A DNA stretch of 58,576 nucleotides from Rhodospirillaceae bacterium (GTDB taxonomy: Bacteria > Pseudomonadota > Alphaproteobacteria > UBA828): contig PBVE01000002.1 in NCBI GenBank assembly GCA_002728135.1, positions 1 through 58,576 on the forward strand, given 5' to 3'. Position numbers and translations under genes: made by a program. Positions 34,680 through 43,384 of this stretch are shown here, one piece after another (position 1 is the first letter of the stretch; each line of letters begins with the position of its first letter). Under the pieces are notes generated by a model. That model ran no database searches, was not told the DNA's origin, and saw nothing but the letters and a program-made list of their open reading frames with translations.

Positions 34680-35387
34680 TTAATTAGTAAATAACCGGGT
34701 ATCTTGAGTTTCATGCTGCATTACGGCGATATCAGAAATCGGTGAAAAGCTCCATGAATCCTCAGGCTCTACAGTATCTGTAGATAAAATTTTTGCAATA
34801 TCCTCTCTTAGAAATTCAATTAATCTTTGTGCATCTATATGACCAATAATACCTAACCGTATAGCTGCACTAGATAAACCAATTACAAGTGTATGCATTC
34901 CAACTATCTGAGAATCTAAATAATCCATTTCACAACCCGCAAAGCAGATACCCTGGGCAACGGGCAAATGACCCAGACCATCCCCAGTTTTAATTATTTC
35001 ACGGTAGTCAGAAACATGCGGTGTACCCAGATTCTTATGTACACCTAGAAGTGCTTTTCCCCCAAGTATAGAGCCAGACCGAAGCTCAGCAGGAAGTGTA
35101 TTGCAGTCCATAATTTTATCAATCTCGATAAGACGTCGTATATTATTTTTACCTTGAGAGGCTTTAAATGCTGCCGTCAAACACGGTCTGTCTAAGCCAT
35201 TCCAGCGACCATATAATTGAGATTTAATAAACGCTTTGAGTTCTTCTGTATTTGTTACTCTTTTCTGAATAGATAATGTTTCTAAACCGCTTGAGAATGC
35301 AAGTGTACCAGAAGGAAAAAAACTGTCTCCATACTGAAGAAGTCTTAACGTTGCTTCAAGTTCACTATTCTTCGATTTTATAGACAC
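34680..35387 (-). CDS. ureF: Urease accessory protein UreF
   Basis: A 235-residue all-helical UreF that couples UreD and UreG and checks GTP-dependent nickel loading. It has LLQYGDSFFPSGTLAFSSGLE at the N-terminus and GLGHLPVAQGICF in the middle. A longer open frame begins at 35441, but GTG 35387 has GGAAGA about 7 nt upstream and gives a normal-length protein, so I choose it. It then overlaps the end of ureE by 23 bp, suggesting coupled translation. Confidence 0.88.
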   Translation of the reverse strand: MSIKSKNSELEATLRLLQYGDSFFPSGTLAFSSGLETLSIQKRVTNTEELKAFIKSQLYGRWNGLDRPCLTAAFKASQGKNNIRRLIEIDKIMDCNTLPAELRSGSILGGKALLGVHKNLGTPHVSDYREIIKTGDGLGHLPVAQGICFAGCEMDYLDSQIVGMHTLVIGLSSAAIRLGIIGHIDAQRLIEFLREDIAKILSTDTVEPEDSWSFSPISDIAVMQHETQDTRLFTN

Positions 35388-35823
35388 GTTTATCTTCCAA
35401 GAAATTATTAATTCTAGCCAAGTAGGTGGATTCCTCTTCATCTATGGCGACTCTTAGATCAGGATGATCAAACTCAACCTTCCAATGTAAATTACCACAA
35501 TGGTAACCTAGCTCTAGGGCAGCAGATTGATCTTTTGGTCTAAGCCTAATCCACTTTCGTTCCTGAATTTTGAGTATAATTGCTAAAGTATCATCAATAA
35601 ATAAGATGCTTCTATCAAGAAGACTAATATTACGAGGTAAGGCAATTGCACAGTCTCTTCCCTTAGAAGTAGTAACACGTAACCTCCTACGTGCTGTATC
35701 AACAGGTCTTAGTATGATATATTCTATTGCGTCAGCTTCGAATAAATTTTCTAAGCGTTTTGCAAATTGCGGGTCATCGCTGTGACCAACGATATTCTCT
35801 ATTCTTTTTAGTTTTTTATCCAT
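35365..35823 (-). CDS. ureE: Urease accessory nickel chaperone UreE
   Basis: A 152-residue UreE-like nickel carrier and the first gene of the urease operon. The N-terminal half shows a RRRLRVTTSKGRDCAIALPR segment. The C-terminal half has GYHCGNLHWKVEF, carrying the conserved metal-binding His, followed by DHPDLRVAIDEE. The His-rich C-terminal tail of many UreE proteins is absent; it ends DKRVYKIEE. No strong SD is visible. The 134 bp upstream, shared with the divergent nuclease-like gene, should hold the operon promoter. Confidence 0.87.
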   Translation of the reverse strand: MDKKLKRIENIVGHSDDPQFAKRLENLFEADAIEYIILRPVDTARRRLRVTTSKGRDCAIALPRNISLLDRSILFIDDTLAIILKIQERKWIRLRPKDQSAALELGYHCGNLHWKVEFDHPDLRVAIDEEESTYLARINNFLEDKRVYKIEE

Positions 35824-35957
35824 TTCTACTTACAATAATAGTTTAGTGAAAAAAAATCACTTTCAATATTTATCTTAAAATCTTTAGCCCCAAGGTATAT
35901 AAACATTATAAAGGACATAGTCATGAGTAAAAAATTAATTTTTATGAGTGAATATAT

Positions 35958-36482
35958 ATGCATAAAGTTTTCTTGAAATTTTTGAACTATAAAAAACTGA
36001 ACACCTGGTTTAAAGGAAGCCGTGGTCAAAAGATACTGCTGATAGTTTTTGGTGTTGCGGTAGTAATCTATATGACCCCACAAAATGATGTTATTGAGGG
36101 CCAAGCTTCTGCCATAGGCGGAATAGGACTAGAAATAAATTCTCAGTATGTTGTTCTTTATGGTATAAATTCCCTTTCTCCTCTTCTTAAATGTAAAAGA
36201 GGTAAGGAGAAAATAGCCTGCGTGCAACTAGCTACAAATAATTTAGCCTCACAAATAAAAAATAGAAATGTAAAATGTGAGAGAAAAACTTCAGTAAAAA
36301 AATCATTAGTTACTGGATATTGCCTTGCAGATGGCCTTGATCTATCTAAATTTCTAGTCAGAAATGGGTGGGCTACAGCTGCTATTGCAACCACAGACGA
36401 GTACCTTGATGAAGAGGTCATAGCAAGAAGAGAGTTAAAAGGGATATGGGCAACTCATAAGACTGCAGACCCTCGTCAATAG
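35958..36482 (+). CDS. Membrane-anchored thermonuclease (SNase)-like protein
   Basis: A 174-residue protein with one N-terminal hydrophobic segment (KILLIVFGVAVVIYMT, about residues 25-41) and a C-terminal staphylococcal-nuclease-like domain: VLYGINSLSP, ACVQLATNNLASQI, VTGYCLADGLDLSKFLVRNGWATA and ARRELKGIWAT. The last two are the recognisable SNase-fold tail. The canonical catalytic Arg/Asp/Glu set is only partly evident, so nuclease activity is unsure. Related proteins often act outside the membrane. It is divergent from ureE. Confidence 0.72.
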   Translation: MHKVFLKFLNYKKLNTWFKGSRGQKILLIVFGVAVVIYMTPQNDVIEGQASAIGGIGLEINSQYVVLYGINSLSPLLKCKRGKEKIACVQLATNNLASQIKNRNVKCERKTSVKKSLVTGYCLADGLDLSKFLVRNGWATAAIATTDEYLDEEVIARRELKGIWATHKTADPRQ

Positions 36483-36506
36483 CAACACCGTTTTACTATT
36501 ATAAAC

Positions 36507-36923
36507 TCAATCCTCAAGAAATTCGATCTTATATTTAATATCAGCTGTTTTTGATATCATAGCAGAAGCTGAACAGTACTTATCAATTGATAGATCCACT
36601 GCATTCCTTACATCGTCGAAAAGAACTTTTTCGCCTCCAAATTTATAAATCAATAAAATATCTGTAAAAACCTTAGGGTCTTGTTTTGAACGCTCTGCGT
36701 GGATGAAAATTTCAAATGATTTTATTGGCACACCCGTTTTCTCTAAAATATCGATAACATCGTATGCACTACAACCACCCATACCCATCAAAAGAAGTTC
36801 CATAGGACTGGGTTGCAAACTTTTACCATCATCTCTGCTAGTAGATCCTAAAACTAGAGAATGTCCTGATCCAGAGACACCGAGAAAACTCTTGTCTTTC
36901 ACCCATATAATTTTAGATTCCAT
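36507..36923 (-). CDS. OsmC family protein
   Basis: A 138-residue OsmC/Ohr-fold protein. Both redox cysteines of the family are present: one in LLMGMGGCSAYDV near residue 51 and one in SIDKYCSASAM near residue 117. This suggests thiol-based hydroperoxide reduction, YhfA-like more than Ohr. GGAG lies 6 nt before ATG 36923. It is convergent with the nuclease-like gene and divergent from the transporter at 37048. Confidence 0.87.
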   Translation of the reverse strand: MESKIIWVKDKSFLGVSGSGHSLVLGSTSRDDGKSLQPSPMELLLMGMGGCSAYDVIDILEKTGVPIKSFEIFIHAERSKQDPKVFTDILLIYKFGGEKVLFDDVRNAVDLSIDKYCSASAMISKTADIKYKIEFLED

Positions 36924-37047
36924 AACATCTCCAAAAATATTATATAAACCTATTCATCAGGCCAACTTTAAATAATATATACTTTAAAAATGAATTTAAA
37001 GTAAAATAAACCTATTTTATAAACTTACTTAATCGAAAATTTTGCTT

Positions 37048-37959
37048 ATGAAATTGAATATGTCTCACCAATCTTTAGTGATCTTAAAATTTTTCTTAAT
37101 AGTCATAGCAGGTGTCAATTTTAGTCTTTTGTTTTCTGTAAACAAATGGGCTGGGACTGCTGAAGTGCCATTTGTTGCATATGTATTTTGGTATGCACTT
37201 GGAGCTACAGTAACCTTCGCAATAATTGCAACTATAAAGCGTGAGGAATTTCCTACTAGCTGGGTACATATAAGAACTCATGCTGTAAGTGCATTTCTTG
37301 GATTTGCATTCCCTTTTGCCGTTTTTTCTTTTGTTGCAGAAAAATTACCATCTGGAATTGCAATATTATTTGTCATACTTACTCCGGTTTTTACATATAT
37401 TTGGTCTCTTGCCTTTCGATTAGAAAAAATTCAATTACGAAGTATTGTAGGATTGTTATTAGGCATCTCAGGTGTTTTATTAGTTGTTATACCCAGTGGA
37501 GGATTACCCGAGAGTCATATGGTCGGGTGGGCACTACTTGCACTTATATCCCCTGCTTGTTTTGGGGCATTAAATGTTTTTGTTGAAAAGTATAGCCCCC
37601 CCAAATTGGGGATAATTTCTCTTTCTTTAGGTATTTGCACCATGTCCTCCATAATTTTGCTGCCAGTAATGATTATAACTGGGCAAGTTTGGGTGCCCTT
37701 TGCTTCATCAAATTCAGACGGCAGCTGGTCCGTTATTTCAGCAATTTGTATCAACACTCTCATTTGGCCACTATTTTACGGAACAATTCAAATTACTGGA
37801 GCCTTCACATGGTCTATGATGAATATAATTGCAGTAATATTTGGATTTTTCTGGGGTTGGGTGTTTTTTTCTGAGTCACCAAGTTCTTGGGTTTGGTTTG
37901 CTTCACTGTTAATGCTTGGTTCTTTTTTTCTTATACTTACAAAGAAGAAAAGAACATAA
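37048..37959 (+). CDS. DMT superfamily (EamA) permease
   Basis: A protein of about 303 residues with roughly ten hydrophobic segments in two EamA repeats, as in drug/metabolite exporters. The repeat ends IAILFVILTPVFTYIWS (first half) and TWSMMNIIAVIFGFFWGWVFFSE (second half) are typical. It should export or import a small metabolite across the inner membrane; the substrate is unknown. The start is uncertain: TTG 37042, ATG 37048 and ATG 37060 are in frame, none with a clear SD. Confidence 0.85.
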   Translation: MKLNMSHQSLVILKFFLIVIAGVNFSLLFSVNKWAGTAEVPFVAYVFWYALGATVTFAIIATIKREEFPTSWVHIRTHAVSAFLGFAFPFAVFSFVAEKLPSGIAILFVILTPVFTYIWSLAFRLEKIQLRSIVGLLLGISGVLLVVIPSGGLPESHMVGWALLALISPACFGALNVFVEKYSPPKLGIISLSLGICTMSSIILLPVMIITGQVWVPFASSNSDGSWSVISAICINTLIWPLFYGTIQITGAFTWSMMNIIAVIFGFFWGWVFFSESPSSWVWFASLLMLGSFFLILTKKKRT

Positions 37960-38015
37960 ATAGTTTTTTTGAAACTTAGAATGAATAACTTTGTTTTTGT
38001 AATGGAGTCTAAGTA

Positions 38016-38798
38016 ATGGCATTTGTTAAATTAAATGGAATAGTGATACATTATCTTGATGAAGGCCCACGTGAGGCTAAAACAATAGTTTTTTCAAATT
38101 CATTGGGAACAGATTTTCGAATCTGGAATGACTTAGTAAAAGCATTAAAATCTGAATTTAGAATTATAAGATATGATAACCGCGGACATGGATTATCCTC
38201 ATGTCCACTTTCGCCTTATAAGATTGATGATCATATAAATGATCTTTCAGAGCTAATAGATTTCCTAGAAATATCAGAATTGTCTATGGTTGGCCTATCT
38301 GTTGGTGGATTAATTACACAGGGTTTAATTAATACTAGACCTGATATTGTTCAATCAGCAGTCCTCTGTGATACAGCACATAAGATTCTTAACCGAGAAA
38401 CTTGGAACTCTAGAATTGCAGCTGTTAAAGAGAGTGGCCTTGAAATATTAGTTGATTCCACCATGGAGAGATGGTTTTCTAAAAAATTTAAGTATGATAA
38501 TCCCACAGAAGTGGAAGGTGCACGAAATATGTTTTTATGTACCCCTCAAGAGGGCTATCTTGGGACATGTGCAGCAATAAGAGATGCAGACTTTACAACA
38601 GCTGCAAAAAAAATAAAAATCCCTATTCTCTGCGTTGTGGGAGATGAAGATGGATCTACACCAGTAGATGTTGTTAGAGAAACCTCAGAGATTATCCCTG
38701 GAGCGAGATTAGCCATTATAAATGGTGCCGGACATATACCTTGTCTTGAAAAGCCGAATGAACTTGCAATCTTGATTAAACAATTTCTAAATGACTAA
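38016..38798 (+). CDS. pcaD: Alpha/beta hydrolase, 3-oxoadipate enol-lactonase-like
   Basis: A 260-residue alpha/beta hydrolase matching PcaD, which opens 3-oxoadipate enol-lactone in the protocatechuate/catechol beta-ketoadipate pathway. Seen: HYLDEGP near the N-terminus, oxyanion segment FSNSLGTDFRIW, RYDNRGHGLSS, nucleophile Ser in GLSVGGLI, the acid Asp in GDEDGSTPVDVV and the His in GAGHIPCLEKP. GGAG is about 8 nt before ATG 38016. No other beta-ketoadipate gene is in the window, so the lactone substrate is inferred from family resemblance alone. Confidence 0.78.
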   Translation: MAFVKLNGIVIHYLDEGPREAKTIVFSNSLGTDFRIWNDLVKALKSEFRIIRYDNRGHGLSSCPLSPYKIDDHINDLSELIDFLEISELSMVGLSVGGLITQGLINTRPDIVQSAVLCDTAHKILNRETWNSRIAAVKESGLEILVDSTMERWFSKKFKYDNPTEVEGARNMFLCTPQEGYLGTCAAIRDADFTTAAKKIKIPILCVVGDEDGSTPVDVVRETSEIIPGARLAIINGAGHIPCLEKPNELAILIKQFLND

Positions 38799-38808
38799 TA
38801 TTGAATTG

Positions 38809-38832
38809 TTTGAAACTGAGAACTCATTCAAA
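38809..38832. terminator. Weak hairpin between two convergent genes
   Basis: TTTGAA (38809-38814) pairs with TTCAAA (38827-38832) and an inner TGA pairs with TCA around a GAAC loop, leaving a 2-nt bulge. It lies in the 56 bp between the PcaD-like gene and the convergent SDR, where a bidirectional terminator would be expected. There is no long T-tract. Confidence 0.35.
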
Positions 38833-38854
38833 TTTATTAATAAGAGATATAACT

Positions 38855-39604
38855 TTAAACATGTTGGCCGCCATTTATATGTAACTCCCCACCTGTAATA
38901 TAACTTGAATTTTCTGCACATAAAAAATAAATAGCTGCGGCAACTTCCGCTGGTTGGCCCAAACGATTCATAGGAATCTCATTTAACATACCTTCTGCTC
39001 TGGGTGACAAAATAGGAGTTGATATTTCACCCGGAGCAATAGCATTAACACGCACACCATGTGAACCAAAATCTGCGGCCATTTCTCTTGTTAAGGCAGC
39101 TAGTGCTGCCTTAGATGTTGCATAGGCACTACCTGCAAAAGGATGAACACGACTTCCCGCTATAGAAGTTACATTAACAATAGCCCCCCTTGCTGACTTA
39201 AGCTCAGCTCTTAAGCCTTTTGCAAGCATGAGAGGACCATAAAAATTAACCTGAAATACCTTATGCCAAATATCGAGATCAGTTTCTATACTATCAAGCC
39301 TATTTCCATCTAAACCCTTTGGAGAAATACCTGCGTTGTTCACAAGGGCGTGTAGAACTCCGCTCTTCAGACGTTTTCTCATTTCTGCAATGCCACGTTC
39401 GGTATCTTCACTGTTTCTAAGGTCTACCTGTATATGATCTTCCTCCCCTGCCTCCCAGGGACACGCCTCAGAGAACGGTTGGCGTGAACAGGTTATCACT
39501 CTCCAACCAGCAGCACTAAATCGCTTCACAGTAGCATGACCAATCCCTCGACTTGCACCTGTTAGAATCATAGTTTTTATTTGTTTTTTTTCAGAGTCGG
39601 CCAA
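38855..39604 (-). CDS. SDR family oxidoreductase
   Basis: A classical SDR of about 249 residues: TGASRGIGHATV, NNAGISPKG, NVTSIAGSR with the catalytic Ser, YATSK, NAIAPGEISTPI and GGELHINGG at the end. The start is taken at TTG 39604: GGAGG (complement of 39610-39614) lies 5 nt upstream, whereas the GTG at 39616 overlaps that SD. The coenzyme is probably NAD(P)H; the substrate is unknown. The 105 bp upstream up to the end of the GMC gene shows no other feature. Confidence 0.86.
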   Translation of the reverse strand: MADSEKKQIKTMILTGASRGIGHATVKRFSAAGWRVITCSRQPFSEACPWEAGEEDHIQVDLRNSEDTERGIAEMRKRLKSGVLHALVNNAGISPKGLDGNRLDSIETDLDIWHKVFQVNFYGPLMLAKGLRAELKSARGAIVNVTSIAGSRVHPFAGSAYATSKAALAALTREMAADFGSHGVRVNAIAPGEISTPILSPRAEGMLNEIPMNRLGQPAEVAAAIYFLCAENSSYITGGELHINGGQHV

Positions 39605-39721
39605 TACTTCCTCCACTATTTAAAAACATTCTAATAGATTGCCCTTATAAGTTTAAGACATCAAGGTATTTTAAAATACTCTTTCATTAAAAGGTTTTGA
39701 TAAAAAACAGAGATCTATGTA

Positions 39722-41329
39722 TTACAGTAATAAACTATGGTCATTCTTGATAAGATCAGATGCCTTTTCAGCAATCATAATTGTGGGTGTTGCTGTATTT
39801 CCTGTTGTTATTGATGGCATAATTGAAGCATCTACAACTCTTAAATTATTTATTCCAAATACCTTAAGATCTGAATTAACTACAGATGAATTATCCTCAC
39901 CCATTTTACAAGTACTTGTTGGATGCCATACTGTTGTAGCATTCTGCTTGATCCAATGTGCCTCTCTATCCTCCCCCGAGACATCGGTTCCAGGAGAAAT
40001 TTCCATGCCACGCACTTCATCAAAAGCATTTTGTGCCAAAATATTTCTTGCTATCTCCAGACCAGCTATCATTAACTTAAGGTCAGTAGGATCAGATAGT
40101 GAGTTTGGTTTGATAAGTGGAAAAGCACATGGGTCTTTGGATACTATCTCAATAGTTCCACGACTCTTAGGTCTAGCTAAATAGTAATGAACCAAGTATC
40201 CATGCCTACCCTGCCCCTGCCTAGTTGTCTCTAAGGAAAGGCCTGGACAGAAAGTAATCTGAAAGTCAGGTAACTTTGAAGCCTCATCAGCCCTAACAAA
40301 ACCTCCTGCCTCTAAAGGTATAGAAGTAGCAGGCCCAGTTCGAAATAATATAGCTTGGGCAATAGCAAGTGCTAAACGATCTTTCCTAAAAAGATTATAA
40401 AGAGAGATTTTTTTTCTGCATGATACTTGTACATAAGCTCCAAGATGATCCTGGAGATTTTGACCTACAGATGGAAGTTCTTTAACAACTGGTATATCTA
40501 ATTTTTTTAGTAAATGAATATCACCTATACCAGATAACTGAAGTATTTGTGGGGAATTAACTGTTCCAGCACTAACAATGACCTCTTTAGTTACTGAGAA
40601 ATTCACCTTCTTTTTATTTCTAGTTTCTATACATTCTACACCAATTGCTCTTGAATTCTTAAAAAGAACTCTGGCAACGTGGTTATTTGTTAAAATTCTA
40701 ATATTTTTTCTAGACTTTATTGGATTTAAATACGCCGTTGATGCACTAACTCTTCTTCCCCTATGAATATTAAAATCTTGTCTGCCAATACCATCCTGAC
40801 TTTTCCCATTTAAATCCGAATTATATTTGTAGCCGGCTGACTCGCAGGCATTTATAAAAGTTCTATATAAAGTATGTGGAGAATGTGCAGAAGTAACTTT
40901 AAAGGGTCCATTTTTATTATGATATTCTCCATCCCTATCAAGATTTCCCTCTGCTTTGAGGAAATAAGGGAGCACTTCATCATAAGACCAGCCCGCCGCC
41001 CCTGATCTGGCCCATCGGTCAAAGTCATCAGGGTTACCCCTAATATGCATCATTCCGTTTATACTAGAGGTTCCGCCTAGAACCTTTCCTCTTGGCCATG
41101 GGATTTCCCTACCAAACAAATTTTCTCCCTCTTGTGCTGTATAGCCCCAATTGGTAGGAGCATAATTATAAGCTACGCCTGCGAAAAGGGGTAGTTTCAA
41201 TATTGGATGATTGTCAACCCCTCCAGCCTCAATTAGTAAAACAGAAGTATTAGGGTCTTCAGTCAAACGATTTGCTAAAACACAGCCAGCCGTCCCTGCT
41301 CCAATTATAATAAAATCAAACGTCTCCAC
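39722..41329 (-). CDS. GMC family FAD oxidoreductase (choline dehydrogenase-like)
   Basis: A GMC flavoenzyme of about 535 residues that oxidises an alcohol. The ADP-binding motif IIIGAGTAGCVLANRL is N-terminal, the GMC signatures PRGKVLGGTSSINGM and GTVNSPQILQLSGIG are present, and the C-terminal catalytic His/Asn region reads TTVWHPTSTCKMG and ITTGNTATPTIMIAE. The start is taken at GTG 41329, 5 nt after AGGAGG; GTG 41335 overlaps that SD. There is no signal peptide. It is divergent from the Fe-S flavoenzyme at 41399. Substrate unknown. Confidence 0.88.
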   Translation of the reverse strand: METFDFIIIGAGTAGCVLANRLTEDPNTSVLLIEAGGVDNHPILKLPLFAGVAYNYAPTNWGYTAQEGENLFGREIPWPRGKVLGGTSSINGMMHIRGNPDDFDRWARSGAAGWSYDEVLPYFLKAEGNLDRDGEYHNKNGPFKVTSAHSPHTLYRTFINACESAGYKYNSDLNGKSQDGIGRQDFNIHRGRRVSASTAYLNPIKSRKNIRILTNNHVARVLFKNSRAIGVECIETRNKKKVNFSVTKEVIVSAGTVNSPQILQLSGIGDIHLLKKLDIPVVKELPSVGQNLQDHLGAYVQVSCRKKISLYNLFRKDRLALAIAQAILFRTGPATSIPLEAGGFVRADEASKLPDFQITFCPGLSLETTRQGQGRHGYLVHYYLARPKSRGTIEIVSKDPCAFPLIKPNSLSDPTDLKLMIAGLEIARNILAQNAFDEVRGMEISPGTDVSGEDREAHWIKQNATTVWHPTSTCKMGEDNSSVVNSDLKVFGINNLRVVDASIMPSITTGNTATPTIMIAEKASDLIKNDHSLLL

Positions 41330-41398
41330 TTGCACCTCCTAGCAGCTAACCTTAACATTGGATATCCGAAGTCTTATAAATGCTCGGTGGGGGGGGAA

Positions 41399-43366
41399 AT
41401 GAAAAAACATAATAAATATCCAAATCTATTTGCACCAATAAAGATAGGCCAGATAACAATCCAAAATAGGTTTGTTCATACGGCTACCGTAACAGGTTAT
41501 GGTGCTAACACATCACCAACACCAAAACTTATAAACTACCATAGGACACTGGCCTCAAACGGGGTTGGAATGATAGTTACTGAATTGATGCCAGTTCATC
41601 AAACGTCAATTGCAAATCCATTCCTCGTTAGTGCCTATGATTCTAAAAATAACAAGTTATTTTCACAATGGGCAAGTGCTGTATCTAATAAAGGTAGCAA
41701 CCTGATTGGCCAGATTGGTCATGTAGGGCGACAACAACTCTGGAATCCTCTATCCACCCCCCTCAGTGCATCCTCAGAACCTGACCCTTTAAGTTGGACC
41801 GTACCTCGTAAAATGAATCTATCCAATATAGAAGATATTATTAATGGTTTTTGCCAATCTGCAAAGCTTTTACAAAATGCGGGTTTCTCAGGAGTAGAAC
41901 TTCATGGTGCACATGGATATCTTTTAACCCAGTTTATGTCCCCTTTTTCTAATAAAAGGAATGATAACTATGGGGGTAATCGTGAAAAACGTCTGCGTAT
42001 AATATATGAAATATCACATAAAATAAGAGATTTATGCGGAGATAAATTTATTGTTGGCCTGAAAATGCCATGTGATGAAGGTGTTGATGGTGGCATAGGT
42101 CCTACAGAAGCTAAAAAAATTGCACTTATTGTTTCTGATACCATGCCAATAGATTATCTTTGTTTCAGCCAAGGAAACTTTTCTCCGAGTCTAGAAGACC
42201 ATCTACCTGATATGCACTTTCCTAATAGACCGTTCCAAGATATTCACGCCAAACTTAAAGATTCAATCGGCAAACTACCTATAATCACCGTTGGGAAAAT
42301 TGAATCTGCAAATGCAGCTGAAAATATTTTGAAAGAAAACAAAGCCGATCTAATTGGCTTTAGTAGAGCCTTAATTAGTGACCCCGAATTTGTTAATAAG
42401 ATCAAATATAACAATGAATCATCAATCCGCCCTTGTATATATTGTAATTTTTGCTGGGGTGAAATACATGCTGGACGTGGAATGAAATGTATCCACGGTG
42501 ATAGTGATTTAGATAGAAAACCCTCCAAACATTCAAAAAATATATCTAAAAGAAAAAATAGGATTGTGATTGTTGGTGGTGGCATAGCAGGTATGGAGTC
42601 TGCTGCAACAGCCTCAAAATATTTTTCTGATGTCAGTCTATTAACAAATTCAGAATCTCTTGGAGGAAAATTAAAATGGGAAGCCTCCCTTCCTGGAAGA
42701 TCAATTATTAATGAAGAAATCAACTTTCAAAAAAATCGGCTACAAGAGCTCGGAGTAAAAATTACCCACACAAATATTACACAAGATACTATTTTAGAGT
42801 TAGATCCAACTCATGTAGTTCTTGCATCTGGAGCAAGCCTTTCTTGGCCTAGTTCATTAAAGAAAATTAAAAATGTAACAGATATTATAGAATCAACGTA
42901 TTTTTTGGCACAAACAGAAGAAAAAATGGAAGGTACTGCAGTCATATATGACCAAGATCATACGTCTGCTTGTTATGCAGCAGCTGAACTTCTAGCCTCT
43001 AGGTTTGAAAAGGTTATTCTTTTAACCCCTAAACCAACAATCGGAACTAAAATCAATTATATATCCTTAATTGGAGTTTTCAGGAGACTTCTAAAATTGG
43101 GCATTGAAATCGTACCTTTTTCAATCCCTACTAAATACCAAAAAAATATACTTACTATAAAAAACCCAATCAATAATGAGATAAACCAAATTAATGAAGT
43201 AACATTTTTAACATTTGCAACACCTAAAAGTCCAAACGATGAGCTTTTCCAGCCACTTACTAATTCTGGCCTAGAATGTATATTAGCGGGTGATTGTGAC
43301 TCCCCTCGTGGTCTGGCAGGGGCAATAAGCGATGGATCAAAAATTTTAAATAAGCTTACTAAATAA
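41399..43366 (+). CDS. Fe-S flavoenzyme of the 2,4-dienoyl-CoA reductase/TMADH family (copy 1)
   Basis: A protein of about 655 residues with an N-terminal old-yellow-enzyme TIM barrel (NLFAPIKIGQITIQNRF; GVELHGAHGYLLTQFMSP), a [4Fe-4S] motif (Cys346, Cys349, Cys352, Cys364) and a C-terminal FAD/NAD(P)-binding region (IVIVGGGIAGMESA). It reduces or demethylates a substrate on FMN with electrons routed through the cluster. The upstream 23 codons of the open frame are ignored because ATG 41399 follows a run of eight G that acts as SD. It is tandem with a second family member. Substrate unknown; dienoyl-CoA, cyclic enones or methylamines are options. Confidence 0.86.
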   Translation: MKKHNKYPNLFAPIKIGQITIQNRFVHTATVTGYGANTSPTPKLINYHRTLASNGVGMIVTELMPVHQTSIANPFLVSAYDSKNNKLFSQWASAVSNKGSNLIGQIGHVGRQQLWNPLSTPLSASSEPDPLSWTVPRKMNLSNIEDIINGFCQSAKLLQNAGFSGVELHGAHGYLLTQFMSPFSNKRNDNYGGNREKRLRIIYEISHKIRDLCGDKFIVGLKMPCDEGVDGGIGPTEAKKIALIVSDTMPIDYLCFSQGNFSPSLEDHLPDMHFPNRPFQDIHAKLKDSIGKLPIITVGKIESANAAENILKENKADLIGFSRALISDPEFVNKIKYNNESSIRPCIYCNFCWGEIHAGRGMKCIHGDSDLDRKPSKHSKNISKRKNRIVIVGGGIAGMESAATASKYFSDVSLLTNSESLGGKLKWEASLPGRSIINEEINFQKNRLQELGVKITHTNITQDTILELDPTHVVLASGASLSWPSSLKKIKNVTDIIESTYFLAQTEEKMEGTAVIYDQDHTSACYAAAELLASRFEKVILLTPKPTIGTKINYISLIGVFRRLLKLGIEIVPFSIPTKYQKNILTIKNPINNEINQINEVTFLTFATPKSPNDELFQPLTNSGLECILAGDCDSPRGLAGAISDGSKILNKLTK

Positions 43367-43384
43367 AAACTTGGGGGAGTAAAA

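Noticed and set aside
39717..40184. Plus-strand open frame of 155 codons opposite the GMC gene
   Set aside because: It lies wholly antisense to the conserved C-terminal end of the GMC oxidoreductase and encodes no recognisable domain. It is a shadow frame.
42244..42723. Minus-strand open frame of 159 codons within the first Fe-S flavoenzyme
   Set aside because: It is antisense to a conserved region covering the Fe-S motif and start of the Rossmann domain, has no SD, and has no family match that I recognise.
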